Of a DNA stretch of 60,809 nt, positions 33,507-42,001 are shown in pieces. The notes below the pieces were generated by a model. The model saw only the letters and a list, made by a program, of their open reading frames with translations, made no database searches and was not told the DNA's origin. The DNA is from Tagaea sp. CACIAM 22H2 (GTDB taxonomy: Bacteria > Pseudomonadota > Alphaproteobacteria > CACIAM-22H2). Every line of letters starts with the position of its first letter. The first letter of the stretch is position 1. A program made the position numbers and the translations under genes. The stretch spans positions 1-60,809 of the forward strand of contig PVXE01000022.1 in assembly GCA_014444615.1 (NCBI GenBank), in the 5' to 3' direction.

Positions 33507-35009
33507 TCACTCGGTGAAGACTTGGTCGCGGCTTTTGCTCACCGACGGCAGTACCGCGATGACGACCACGATCACCGCGACGGCCAGCATGCCCGCCGCG
33601 ATCGGGTTGTAGACGAAAGTCATGAAGTCGCCGCGCGCCAGGATCATCGCTTGGCGCAGCTTCTCCTCCATCAACCGGCCGAGCACGTAGCCCAGCAGCA
33701 AGGGTGCCGGCTCGAAGCCGAATTTGTAGAGGACATAGCCCGCGAAGCCGAAAAAGGCGGTGAACAGCACGTCCTGCGGCGAGTTGTTGATCGAGTAGAT
33801 GCCGATGCAGCAGAACACCATGATCGCCGGGAACATCAGGCGATAGGGCACTTTCAGCAGGCGCACCCACAGTCCGATCAGCGGCAGGTTGATGACCAGC
33901 AGCAGAAAGTTGCCGACCCACATCGACGCGATCATGCCCCAGAACAGGTCGGGGCTTTTCGACATGACCAGCGGGCCCGGAATGATGCCGTGGATGGTCA
34001 TCGCCCCCACCATCAGCGCCATCACTGCGTTGGGCGGAATGCCGAGTGTGAGCAGCGGAATGAACGAGGTTTGCGCGCCCGCGTTGTTGGCGCTTTCGGG
34101 GCCGGCCACGCCTTCGATAGCGCCGCGGCCGAAGCGCGACGGGTCCTTGGCGAGCTTTTTCTCGACCGTGTAAGACGCGAACGGGCCCAGCACCGCGCCG
34201 TTGCCCGGCAGAATGCCCAGCGCCCCGCCGATCGCCGTGCCGCGCAACACCGGCGCGATGCAGCGCTTGATGTCGTCCATATTCGGCAGCAGACGGCCGA
34301 TCTTGCCGCGCGTCACGTCGCGCGCTTCCGGGTTCTCGATGTTGCGCAGGATCTCGGCGAAGCCGAACAAGCCCATCGCCAGCACGGCGAAATCGAGCCC
34401 GTCGCTGAGCGTCGAGAAGCCGAGCGTCATGCGTTCCTCGCCGGTCTCGAGGTCGGTGCCGATCGTGGCGAGCAGCAGGCCCGCGAGGATCATGCCCGTG
34501 GCCTTGAGCAGCGAACCGCGCGCCAGCACCACCGCGAAGGCGAGGCCCGCGACCATCAGCGCGAAATATTCGGCCGGGCCGAACAGCAAGGCGACCTTCG
34601 TCAGCGGCACGCCCAGCGCGGCGATGACGAGTGTGGCGACCGTGCCGGCGAAGAACGAGCCGAGTGCGGCGACGCCCAGCGCGATGCCCGCGCGGCCTTG
34701 CTTGGCCATCTGGTGGCCGTCCAGCGTGGTCACGACCGATGTCGCTTCGCCGGGAATATTCACCAGGATCGCGGTCGTCGACCCGCCATATTGCGCGCCG
34801 TAATAGATGCCTGCGAGCATGATGAGCGCGCCGGTCGGATCGAGCTTGAAGGTCAGCGGCAGCAGCATCGCGATCGTCGCGATGGGGCCCACGCCGGGCA
34901 GCACGCCAATCAGCGTGCCGATCATCACGCCCGCGAAGCACAGGGCGATATTCTGGAGCGACAGCGCGATCGAGAAACCGTGCGCGAGATTGCCGATCAG
35001 ATCGAACAT
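33507..35009 (-). CDS. tctA: Tripartite tricarboxylate transporter large permease
   Basis: 500 residues with about 11-12 membrane helices, standard TctA length. Signatures are GVMIGTLIGVLPGVGPIATI, AGIYYGAQYGGSTTAILVNI with PGEATSVVT after it, GILPGNGAVLGPFASYTVEK and TLGIPPNAVMALMVGAM. It transports the carboxylate delivered by TctC, driven by an ion gradient, together with TctB. It follows tctB by 10 bp. Confidence 0.95.
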   Translation of the reverse strand: MFDLIGNLAHGFSIALSLQNIALCFAGVMIGTLIGVLPGVGPIATIAMLLPLTFKLDPTGALIMLAGIYYGAQYGGSTTAILVNIPGEATSVVTTLDGHQMAKQGRAGIALGVAALGSFFAGTVATLVIAALGVPLTKVALLFGPAEYFALMVAGLAFAVVLARGSLLKATGMILAGLLLATIGTDLETGEERMTLGFSTLSDGLDFAVLAMGLFGFAEILRNIENPEARDVTRGKIGRLLPNMDDIKRCIAPVLRGTAIGGALGILPGNGAVLGPFASYTVEKKLAKDPSRFGRGAIEGVAGPESANNAGAQTSFIPLLTLGIPPNAVMALMVGAMTIHGIIPGPLVMSKSPDLFWGMIASMWVGNFLLLVINLPLIGLWVRLLKVPYRLMFPAIMVFCCIGIYSINNSPQDVLFTAFFGFAGYVLYKFGFEPAPLLLGYVLGRLMEEKLRQAMILARGDFMTFVYNPIAAGMLAVAVIVVVIAVLPSVSKSRDQVFTE

Positions 35010-35019
35010 GACGGCGCCC

Positions 35020-35493
35020 TCAATAACCGATCGCCCAGGGGGCGACGGGGATCGGAAGATTGAGCATGAAGCGGAACAGCCCCAGGCAGAACACGGTGAT
35101 CACGATCGCGAAAATCGCGGCCTCGCCGAGTTTGGTTTCCGAACTCGCCATCGACGAAAGCAAGACCGCGAGCGGTGCCGCGACCGCCATGCCGAGCGGG
35201 CGCACGGTCAAACCGAAGGCGACGGCCGAACCCAGGATGAAAAGCGGGCCGCGGAAGGTCCAGCGTTCGAGCTTGGGGCCGTTCCACAGCATCGCGCCGA
35301 TGCCGACGGCAAATCCCGCGACGACGCATGCCCATGCCAGAATCGTCGGCATCATGCCGGGGCCGAACACACGCAACGTGCCGCGTTCGAGGCCGGCGTT
35401 TTGCCATAACGCGAACGCACCCAGGCCGATAAGGAAAAGCCCCGCCGCCATATCCTGCGGCGCACGAATGAAACGCTTCGTTTCTTGCGTCAA
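35020..35493 (-). CDS. tctB: Tripartite tricarboxylate transporter small permease
   Basis: 157 residues, four membrane helices (about 15-33, 48-70, 86-105, 125-145). The pattern AAGLFLIGLGAFALWQNAGL, GPGMMPTILAW and the hydrophobic ends match TctB. First gene of the minus-strand tctBAC operon. The 177-bp gap to the divergent DUF1203 gene holds its promoter, for which I see no clear operator. Confidence 0.9.
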   Translation of the reverse strand: MTQETKRFIRAPQDMAAGLFLIGLGAFALWQNAGLERGTLRVFGPGMMPTILAWACVVAGFAVGIGAMLWNGPKLERWTFRGPLFILGSAVAFGLTVRPLGMAVAAPLAVLLSSMASSETKLGEAAIFAIVITVFCLGLFRFMLNLPIPVAPWAIGY

Positions 35494-35670
35494 GACGCGA
35501 CCTCCCCGGAGGTTTGTTGACGGTTTCTATCGGGTCGCCCGCATGAATTCCATACGAAACATGGTGCCACGGCACCGTGCGGGCGATTTTTCGGTGTATC
35601 GGCGCAAGCATCGGGTGGGTGCAGTGCGAAAGGCCGGTCAGGGTTCGGCATCGCCAACCTGGAGGTTACC

Positions 35671-36138
35671 GTGCCCTTCCGCATCAACGGGCTGAAGCCC
35701 GACGCGTTCATTCCGCTCTACGGACTTTCCGACGCCGAACTCGCTTCGCGCGGGGTGTTGCGCAAGAAAGTCGACACCGATCCGGGGTTTCCGGACCGGA
35801 TCGAATTGCGCGACATACCCGTCGGCGGCCATGCGCTGCTGCTCAATTATACGCATCAACCCGCCGATACACCGTTCCGCGCGACGCACGCGATCTTCGT
35901 GCGCGAAGGGGCGACCGTGGCCTATGACCGGACGGACGACGTGCCGGACGTCATGCGCCGGCGCTTGCTGTCGGTGCGTGCATTCGATGCGGCGGGCATG
36001 ATGATCGCCGCCGACGTGACCGAGGGCGCGGCGCTTGAACATCTGATCGCGCGTTTGTTCGCCGATCCGGCCGCCGCCTATCTGCACGCACATTACGCGC
36101 GCCAAGGCTGCTTCGCCGCGCGGATCGACCGCGCTTGA
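35671..36138 (+). CDS. DUF1203 family protein
   Basis: 155 residues matching DUF1203: MPFRINGLKPDAFIPLYGLS at the start, FPDRIELRDIPVGGHALLLN, YTHQPADTPFRATHAIFV, and a C-terminal YLHAHYARQGCFAARIDRA. The function is unknown. GTG start at 35671 with GGAGG at 35661. It is followed after 30 bp by the XRE-cupin regulator. Confidence 0.8.
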   Translation: MPFRINGLKPDAFIPLYGLSDAELASRGVLRKKVDTDPGFPDRIELRDIPVGGHALLLNYTHQPADTPFRATHAIFVREGATVAYDRTDDVPDVMRRRLLSVRAFDAAGMMIAADVTEGAALEHLIARLFADPAAAYLHAHYARQGCFAARIDRA

Positions 36139-36175
36139 CTCTCGGATATTAGAACGTAAGTTTAAGATATGAGAG
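36135..36175 (+). promoter_or_regulatory. Candidate promoter/operator, possibly giving a leaderless mRNA
   Basis: TTGACT (36135-36140), 16-bp spacer, TAAGTT (36157-36162), then six bases to the ATG at 36169. An interrupted palindrome (CTCTC at 36139-36143, GAGAG at 36171-36175, with ATAT-containing inner arms) covers promoter and start codon. No ribosome site precedes the ATG. Autoregulation by the downstream XRE protein is an inference. Confidence 0.35.
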
Positions 36176-36753
36176 GTACGCATACCGATATCGACGAACG
36201 CATCGCCGCGCGCGTGCGGGGCTTGCGCGCCGCCAAGGGGCTCACGCTCGACGATCTCGCCGCGACGTCGGGGGTGAGCCGCGCGATGCTGTCGCGGATC
36301 GAGCGCGCGCAGTCCAGCGCCACGGCGCAATTGCTCGTGCGTCTGTGCGGCGGCTTGGGCGTCACCTTGTCCGAGCTCGTCGCCGACGCGCCCGCGTCGC
36401 CGTCGCCCTTGCGCCGCGCGGGCGAACATCCGCTGTGGCGCGATCCGGCGACCGGCTATCGCCGGCGCGAAATCGCCCCCGCCGATCTGGGGCCGCGCGC
36501 GTCGATCGTGGAGATCGAATTTCCGGCCGGTGCCCGCGTGGCACTCGACAATCGCCGCTACACGGGGCGCGGCCAGCATGTCTGGCTGTTGGAAGGCGTT
36601 CTGGAAATCGAAACCGGCGGGGCCACGCATCGATTGGCGGCGGGCGATCGCTTGACGATGGCGTTCGGCGCCAAGGTCGTGTTCCGCAATCCGTCGCGCA
36701 AACGCGCGCGCTATGCCGTTATCGCCGATACGGGGGCCAATACGGGGGAATGA
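36169..36753 (+). CDS. XRE-family regulator with cupin domain
   Basis: 194 residues. The HTH_XRE domain is at residues about 11-66 (LRAAKGLTLDDLAATSGVSR, AMLSRIERAQSSATAQLLVR) and a C-terminal cupin at about 105-190 (GQHVWLLEGVLEIETGG, HRLAAGDRLTMAFGAKVVFR). This HTH-cupin layout is widespread in regulators of amino-acid or small-molecule metabolism, with the cupin as ligand sensor. The ATG lies within a palindrome. Its 3' end overlaps the GNAT gene by 4 bp, so the acetyltransferase is its most likely co-regulated partner. Confidence 0.9.
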   Translation: MRGTHTDIDERIAARVRGLRAAKGLTLDDLAATSGVSRAMLSRIERAQSSATAQLLVRLCGGLGVTLSELVADAPASPSPLRRAGEHPLWRDPATGYRRREIAPADLGPRASIVEIEFPAGARVALDNRRYTGRGQHVWLLEGVLEIETGGATHRLAAGDRLTMAFGAKVVFRNPSRKRARYAVIADTGANTGE

Positions 36754-37211
36754 AGATGCGTATCGTGGAAGGCGGGCTCGACGATGCCCGCGTCGTCGCT
36801 TTGCTTGAACACCATATCGCGATGGGCCGCGCCAACACGGTGGAAGGCTGCGCCCACGCGCTCGACGTATCCGGATTGCAGCGGCCGGGCATCCGCTTTT
36901 GGACCGCGTGGCGCGACGACAATTTGCTCGGCACCGGCGCATTGAAGCGCATCGACGACGGCCACGCGGAAGTGAAGTCGATGCATGTCGCGACGCCTGC
37001 GCGCCGGCAAGGTGTCGGCGGCGCGATGCTGGATCACATTCTGCGCGAAGCGCGCGCGATGGGGTTCAAGCGCGTGTCGCTCGAAACCGGCTCCTGGGAT
37101 TACTTCGCGCCGGCGCGCGCGATGTACGCGACGCGCGGCTTCATCGAATGCGCCCCGTTCGAAGGCTACAAACCGGACCCGGCGTCGACCTTCATGTCGC
37201 GCGAAATCTGA
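36750..37211 (+). CDS. GNAT family N-acetyltransferase
   Basis: 153 residues with the GNAT fold: strand/helix with acetyl-CoA-binding motif A, KSMHVATPARRQGVGGAMLD (R/Q-x-x-G-x-G/A), followed by HILREARAMGFKRVSLETGS and the C-terminal APARAMYATRGFIECAPFEG. The N-terminal ALLEHHIAMGRANT is a recurring feature of small-molecule acetyltransferases of the YhbS/ElaA-like kind. The acceptor is unknown. Start ATG 36750 overlaps the regulator stop; ATG 36756 is an alternative. Confidence 0.9.
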   Translation: MKMRIVEGGLDDARVVALLEHHIAMGRANTVEGCAHALDVSGLQRPGIRFWTAWRDDNLLGTGALKRIDDGHAEVKSMHVATPARRQGVGGAMLDHILREARAMGFKRVSLETGSWDYFAPARAMYATRGFIECAPFEGYKPDPASTFMSREI

Positions 37212-38187
37212 CGGCGCGTTTATCCACATCCGCGAATCTACGGACTCCACAGAAACCCCCATTTCGGCTATATTCCACGCATGTTCGAACGCCGCCTGTC
37301 GCGTTCGAATGTCGGGCGGAAATACACGCCAAGTCGGGAGATCGGCAGGTATCGGCGGCGTGTTCACGGCACGCATGCCCATCGTGGGGAGGTGTTCGAA
37401 AACAACATGACTCCACCGAAGTTCACGTGACGGCCGGTATCGTTTCCGGCGTTTGATTTTCCGGCGGTTGATTTCTGGTTCCGCACTTCACGGGTCCGCG
37501 CGCGTTTTGCGCTGACGCGATGTCGTTGGCTGCCTCGCGCACGCCCGTCGGCGAAGTCGTGACTGGAAATCGCCCGATCGGAATTCGAATGTTCGGATCA
37601 AGATCGGCCGTCCATATACGCCGCATCGTTCCCGCGCCTTGGCCCGACAGGCTTGGGCGCCCGGAAACATGTTGGCGACGGAGGCTGGGCGCACCGTCCT
37701 CCCCCGTTCGAAAACCGATCATGTGCCGGATCTCCGGCACGCGGTGGCGGTTCGAATGTCGGGCGATGCCGTTCGGCAACCTCACGCCGGCGATCGATGT
37801 CCGGCGCGACGGATCGGTTCGGAAAAGCCTCGCGTTTTGACGCGACACGCATCCGGATCGAAAACGTCGCGCTCCGCCCACGGCTTTGGCCCGGTGGCGG
37901 ACCCGCCAGGGCAGGGCGGTGACGGAAACGCGAGCGGCCGAGCATCAACGCCCGGGGCTTGAAGCCCCGGGTGGGCGGGACCGGCCCGACGCCGAACGGC
38001 AAGTGGTCGCTCCCCCAAAAACGAAGGGCCCCGCCAAGGCTCGTGCGAACCCGCGGTTCGCCGAGGGGCGGGGCCCGCATTTTTTGCTGAAATTTTAGCG
38101 GGTTGTCCGCTCTTGGAGCGGCGGGCGTCGCTATGCTATTATTTTTTCGTCGGGCGAGAACGTCCGTGACACAGGAGCTTGAGAATC
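37212..38187. other. 976-bp segment without a recognisable gene, hairpin-rich
   Basis: No frame here gives a protein that I can defend: the open frames are Arg-rich or low-complexity and lack ribosome sites. It contains many hairpins, e.g. GTGCCGGA/TCCGGCAC (37723-37740) and CCCGGGGC/GCCCCGGG (37951-37971), an exact 16-nt direct repeat GTTCGAATGTCGGGCG at 37303 and 37750, a DnaA-box TTATCCACA at 37220-37228, and a branched terminator at 38026. A structured RNA transcribed rightwards or a decayed gene are the two possibilities. It does not match RNase P, tmRNA or SRP RNA by their conserved cores. Confidence 0.5.
38026..38085 (+). terminator. Branched rho-independent terminator
   Basis: Outer stem GGGCCCCGCC (38026-38035) with GGCGGGGCCC (38067-38076), an inner stem GCGAACC/GGTTCGC, then GCATTTTTT. 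It is oriented for plus-strand transcripts. The nearest gene on that strand ends over 800 bp upstream, so it probably ends an RNA from the preceding gene-free segment or a long 3' UTR of the GNAT operon. Confidence 0.75.
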
Positions 38188-38388
38188 ATGGCCATGTCCG
38201 TGGCCCCCAGCGTGGGCGGCGATTCCAATTCGACGGCCTTTATGAGCTTGGATTACCAAGCGGGCATCCTCGCCATGCTGAAGAACAAGCATCCTTGGAC
38301 GCCGCGTTCGTTCTTCGACGCGCCGCGCGTCAACGCGCCGCCGCTTGTCGAATTCGGCCAAGGGAAGACCTACGACTTTTTCGCCTAG
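38188..38388 (+). CDS. Small hypothetical protein
   Basis: 66 residues, no recognised domain: MAMSVAPSVGGDSNSTAF at the N-terminus, a short helix DYQAGILAMLKNKHPWTPRS and an aromatic end GQGKTYDFFA. ATG 38188 has AGGAG at 38173-38177 and an AT-rich upstream stretch (TATGCTATTATTTTTT) suitable for a promoter, which supports a real gene. Its TAG stop and that of the convergent gene share the palindrome CTAG (38385-38388). Confidence 0.6.
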   Translation: MAMSVAPSVGGDSNSTAFMSLDYQAGILAMLKNKHPWTPRSFFDAPRVNAPPLVEFGQGKTYDFFA

Positions 38389-38723
38389 CGGCGCGGAACC
38401 TGCGCTTCGCGGCCGCCGGGGCGATAGCGATCCATCACGGCGTCGAGCCTGTCGTTGGTGATCGCGGGATTGGCCCGCCGCAAACACGGCAGCAGAACTT
38501 GCTTGTTCGCCTGAACGCGCGCTTGCGATTCCGGCCGTGCCCCGCCCGGTGTGGGGCGCACATTCTCGAAGCACGCGACGAATTGTTCGGGCGTCACGTT
38601 CAAATCGCGTGCGATTGCCGCGACCGGACGCTTTGGATCGTTGGTCAGCATCGACGGCGGTTCCTGGGCGAAAGCGGGGCCGACGAAGGCCAACAGCGCG
38701 CCGCTTGCGACGAAACGGATCAT
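38385..38723 (-). CDS. Secreted hypothetical protein
   Basis: 112 residues with a Sec signal peptide (MIRFVASGALLAFVGPAFAQ, cleavage after AFA). The mature region has two Cys (VACFENVRP, LLPCLRRANP) that may pair, and the repeated pattern ARDLNVTPEQFVACFENV. This resembles small periplasmic proteins of unknown role common in Rhodospirillales. Single gene, convergent with the small protein gene at 38188. Confidence 0.6.
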   Translation of the reverse strand: MIRFVASGALLAFVGPAFAQEPPSMLTNDPKRPVAAIARDLNVTPEQFVACFENVRPTPGGARPESQARVQANKQVLLPCLRRANPAITNDRLDAVMDRYRPGGREAQVPRR

Positions 38724-38853
38724 CCGCCAAGGCTACGCTTTATTCCGTTCGCCGCCACAATCTTTCCCAAATCGAACGCGGAATAGCGCGCGCCTGTCGC
38801 GCTTTGTCCTGACGACGGCGGCGATCATGCCGCCGGTCGCAGGAGTGAAACCG

Positions 38854-39081
38854 ATGAAGAAGACTTTGGCCGTGGCGCTCGCCGTTTCGATGATGGTCCC
38901 GGCTCTCGCCTTCGCGCAGACCGCGACCCCGGCCGCGCCCGCGACGCCGGCCAAGCCCGCGCAGACCACCCAGGTGCCCGCGAAGGCCGAAGCCGCGAAG
39001 GCGGAAAAAACGACGAAGGCGCAGGAGCGCCGCGACGCGAACAAGGTCACGACCGGTACGGCCGCCCCGGCCGCGAAGTAA
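38854..39081 (+). CDS. Small secreted Ala/Lys/Pro-rich protein
   Basis: 75 residues: Sec signal peptide MKKTLAVALAVSMMVPALAF with cleavage near AFAQ, then a low-complexity basic region (Ala, Lys, Thr, Pro) ending TTGTAAPAAK. ATG 38854 follows AGGAG at 38841-38845, and a strong terminator lies 15 bp after the stop, so it is a real single-gene unit. Probably periplasmic and disordered; function unknown. Confidence 0.7.
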   Translation: MKKTLAVALAVSMMVPALAFAQTATPAAPATPAKPAQTTQVPAKAEAAKAEKTTKAQERRDANKVTTGTAAPAAK

Positions 39082-39096
39082 CCGCGTCGCGCCAAG

Positions 39097-39138
39097 ATCG
39101 CCCGGCATTCGGTGGACGGATGCCGGGCGATTCTTTTT
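39097..39138 (+). terminator. Rho-independent terminator
   Basis: Perfect 12-bp stem ATCGCCCGGCAT (39097-39108) / ATGCCGGGCGAT (39120-39131) followed by TCTTTTTAT, 15 bp after the small secreted protein gene. Confidence 0.9.
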
Positions 39139-39166
39139 ATCCGGCGGGGCTGGTATCGTCGGCCGC

Positions 39167-40720
39167 GTGACCGCCGCCGATTCGACCACGCTCCGCGAAA
39201 AAGCCCGCGCCGATATGGCACGCGGCCGGCCCGATTTGGCCGTCCCGGTTTTGCGCGCGCTGTCGGACGCAAATCCGAAAAACGCCGATCTGCTGCTCGA
39301 TTTCGGCGTGGCGGCGAGCCAAGCCGGCGATCAAACCGCCGCCCTCGTCGCGTTCGGCAAGGCCGCGACGCTCGATCCCAAGAATCCGCTGGTCCACGCG
39401 AATATGGGTCTCGCCTTCGAACGCGCGGATATGCTGGTCGAAGCCGAAACGGCAATGCGCGTGGCGCGCGAATTCGCGCCCGGCCACGCCGGCATCGCGT
39501 TCAACCTTGCCAATGTCGCGCGCAAATTGGGCCGCCACGCGGATGCCGAGGCCCTCTATCGGGAAGTGATCGCGGCCGAGCCGCAATCGGTGCCGCCGCG
39601 CGCCAATCTCGCGTCGTTGCTGATCGACGAATGGCGCCTGGTCGAAGCGCGTTCGCTGCTGCGCCGCGCGGCCGAGATGGCGCCGCAAGATCCGCTGGCG
39701 CATTTCAACCTCGCCAACGCCGACCGCATGGCGGGCGACGCGAAGGCCGCGATCGCGGGTTACGAACGCGCGTTGAAAATCGCCCCGGACTGGGCGGACG
39801 CGCATTTCAATTTGGGATTCGCTTCGTTGCTGGCGGGCGATTGGAAACGCGGCTGGGCTGAATTCGCCTGGCGGTGGAAGACGCAAGCGCAGGCCAAGTT
39901 CGCGAAGTCGTTCGACAAGCCGCGCTGGACGGGCGACGCGGGCAGCGGCCGCACGCTGCTGCTGCGCGCCGAGCAGGGGCTGGGCGATACGCTGCAATTC
40001 GTGCGCTATGCGGCCCTCGCGAAAGATCGCGGCTGGCGGGTGGCACTGGAAGTCCAACCCGCTTTGACGGCGCTGCTCGCGCGCACCAAGGGCATCGACG
40101 CGATCGTCGCGCAAGGCGCGTCGGCGCCCGAATTCGACGCGGAAGCGCCGCTGCTCGATCTGCCGGGCATATTCGCGACGACGCCCGAAACGGTGCCCGC
40201 CGATATACCTTATGTCTTCGCCGATCCGGCGAAGGCCGACGCGTGGCGCGCGAAGCTGGGACCGGCAACGAAGAAACGTGTCGGCATCGTCTGGGGCGGC
40301 AATCCGGATTTTCCGGGCGATCGCTGGCGCTCGCCGGGATTGAAGCCGCTGCTGCCGCTTTTCGATGTGCCGGACATCGAATGGGTCGGTTTGCAGGTCG
40401 GTCCGCGGCGCGCCGATATGGATGGCTGGACGAAGCCCGCCCATTTCCGCGATTGCGGCGATGCGCTTCGCGACATGGACGATACGGCCGCGTTGATTGC
40501 TACATTAGACTGTGTCGTTACGCCCTGCACATCGATTGCGCATTTGGCCGGTGCGATGGGCAAAACATGTTTTATTTTATTGTCAGCGGCGCCGGACTGG
40601 CGCTGGATGCTGACGCGCGGCGATACACCTTGGTATCCGAATTTACGATTGTATCGCCAGCACTTAGCGGGCGATTGGACGGCGCCGGTGGCGGCGGTCG
40701 CGGCGGCCATCAAGGCATAG
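39167..40720 (+). CDS. TPR protein with glycosyltransferase-like C-terminus
   Basis: 517 residues. The N-terminal half (about 5-235) holds six or so tetratricopeptide repeats, e.g. LVHANMGLAFERADMLVEAE, GIAFNLANVARKLGRHADAE and ADAHFNLGFASLLAGDWKRG. The C-terminal half begins LLLRAEQGLGDTLQFVRYAA and contains RVGIVWGGNPDFPGDRWRS and VVTPCTSIAHLAGAMGKTCF, the pattern of GT9/GT41-like domains commonly fused to TPRs. It may glycosylate proteins or act as scaffold; donor and acceptor are unknown. Start GTG 39167; no better ATG gives the full first repeat. The 3' part (40490-40680) is visibly richer in A/T than the rest. Confidence 0.8.
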   Translation: MTAADSTTLREKARADMARGRPDLAVPVLRALSDANPKNADLLLDFGVAASQAGDQTAALVAFGKAATLDPKNPLVHANMGLAFERADMLVEAETAMRVAREFAPGHAGIAFNLANVARKLGRHADAEALYREVIAAEPQSVPPRANLASLLIDEWRLVEARSLLRRAAEMAPQDPLAHFNLANADRMAGDAKAAIAGYERALKIAPDWADAHFNLGFASLLAGDWKRGWAEFAWRWKTQAQAKFAKSFDKPRWTGDAGSGRTLLLRAEQGLGDTLQFVRYAALAKDRGWRVALEVQPALTALLARTKGIDAIVAQGASAPEFDAEAPLLDLPGIFATTPETVPADIPYVFADPAKADAWRAKLGPATKKRVGIVWGGNPDFPGDRWRSPGLKPLLPLFDVPDIEWVGLQVGPRRADMDGWTKPAHFRDCGDALRDMDDTAALIATLDCVVTPCTSIAHLAGAMGKTCFILLSAAPDWRWMLTRGDTPWYPNLRLYRQHLAGDWTAPVAAVAAAIKA

Positions 40721-40852
40721 CGGTATCCTAGTAGGTCTTGTGTTCGCGCCGCAGCATTGTATTTCTTCGACCACGATAATGCAGACATGAACCAGCGACG
40801 TGCGGCGGCATTTTCCGTTCGCGGTTCCGCGCGGGTTTCAAGGTGGGGTTCC

Positions 40853-41998
40853 ATGCGTTTGAAGAATGGTTTGGCGGCCGCGACGGTCGCCATCGTCGGC
40901 TTCGTTTCGCCGGTTGCGGCGCAGATGGGCCCCGGCGGCCCGCCCCCTGTTTCGGTCGCCAAGCCCGTCGTCAAGGACATCGTCGAGCAGGACGAATTCA
41001 TCGGCCGTTTCGACGCGTCGGAATCGGTCGATCTTCGCGCGCGCGTGTCGGGCTATCTTGAATCCGTCGCCTTCCGCGACGGCCAGATCGTCAAGCAGGG
41101 CGATTTGCTGTTCGTGATCGACAAGCGCACCTATCAGGCGACCTATGCGCGCGCCCAAGCCTCGGTGAACGCGGCGCAAACGCGCCTGGATTTCTACCGC
41201 ACGGATATGGAGCGCTACGAGCGCCTCGCGCGGTCGGGCAATGCGCCCGAGCGCCAGCTCGAGCAGACGCGCCAGCAATATCTCCAAGCCCAGGCCGACA
41301 TCGCCGGCTTGCGCGCCGAGCTCGAAAGCGCGCGCCTCAATCTCGCCTTCACCGAAGTGAGGGCACCCATGGCCGGCCGTATCGGCCGCAAGCTCGTCTC
41401 GGAAGGCAATCTCGTCGCCGCCGATCAGACGCTGCTCGCCACGATCGTCTCGCTCGATCCGATCAAATTCAATTTCGACATCGACGAGCGCGCCTACCTT
41501 GCCTACACGCGCACGATCCGCACGGGCAACGTGCCCAATCCGCGCGACGTGCCCAACAAAATCGAAGTGCTGATCGGCGTCGCCGACGAGAAGGATCTGA
41601 CCCGCAAGGGCACGATCGATTTCGTCGACTCGCGCCTCGACTCGGCCACCGGCACGATGCGCGTGCGCGCGAGCGTGCCCAACGCCGACGTCTTCCTGGC
41701 CCCCGGCATGTTCGGGCGCGTTCGCGTGCCCGGCTCCAACCCCTATCGCGCGGTGCTGATCCCCGACGAAGCGATCGTCTCGGATCTTGATCGCCGCTTG
41801 GTGTGGGTCGTGGCGGCCGACGGGTCGGTGGCACCCCGCCTGATCCGTCCCGGCCCCCGCCAGGACGGCTATCGCGTCGTGCGCGAAGGCCTCGACGGTT
41901 CGGAATCCATCGTCGTCAACGGGCTGCAGCGCGTGCGTCCGGGCGGCAAGGTCACGCCGCAGCCGGTCGAGCTGCCGCCGGTCAAGGGGGCGAAGTAA
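40853..41998 (+). CDS. RND efflux pump periplasmic adaptor (MFP)
   Basis: 381 residues. Signal peptide MRLKNGLAAATVAIVGFVSP ending VAAQ, then the lipoyl/hairpin/beta-barrel order of membrane fusion proteins: VDLRARVSGYLESVAFRDGQ, an alpha-hairpin with LEQTRQQYLQAQADIAGLRA, VRAPMAGRIGRKLVSEGNLV and the barrel DSRLDSATGTMRVRASVPN. It joins the RND pump encoded 3 bp downstream to an outer-membrane channel, which is not encoded here. ATG 40853 is chosen for its signal peptide; in-frame starts at 40757 and 40787 would precede it. No regulator lies next to the operon. Confidence 0.93.
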   Translation: MRLKNGLAAATVAIVGFVSPVAAQMGPGGPPPVSVAKPVVKDIVEQDEFIGRFDASESVDLRARVSGYLESVAFRDGQIVKQGDLLFVIDKRTYQATYARAQASVNAAQTRLDFYRTDMERYERLARSGNAPERQLEQTRQQYLQAQADIAGLRAELESARLNLAFTEVRAPMAGRIGRKLVSEGNLVAADQTLLATIVSLDPIKFNFDIDERAYLAYTRTIRTGNVPNPRDVPNKIEVLIGVADEKDLTRKGTIDFVDSRLDSATGTMRVRASVPNADVFLAPGMFGRVRVPGSNPYRAVLIPDEAIVSDLDRRLVWVVAADGSVAPRLIRPGPRQDGYRVVREGLDGSESIVVNGLQRVRPGGKVTPQPVELPPVKGAK

Positions 41999-42001
41999 GC
42001 C

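Noticed and set aside
32479..34941. An 820-codon minus-strand frame seeming to fuse an unknown domain to TctC
   Set aside because: The upstream part is a shadow of tctA. A clear signal peptide and GAAGGAGG site mark the true start at 33438.
37220..37228. A DnaA-box consensus TTATCCACA
   Set aside because: Single site without an AT-rich unwinding region, further boxes or replication genes, so not evidence for an origin.
37423..37881. Open frames on both strands within the 37.2-38.2 kb gap
   Set aside because: No ribosome sites, no recognisable domain, Arg/Pro-rich low-complexity translation; kept only as a gene-free segment.
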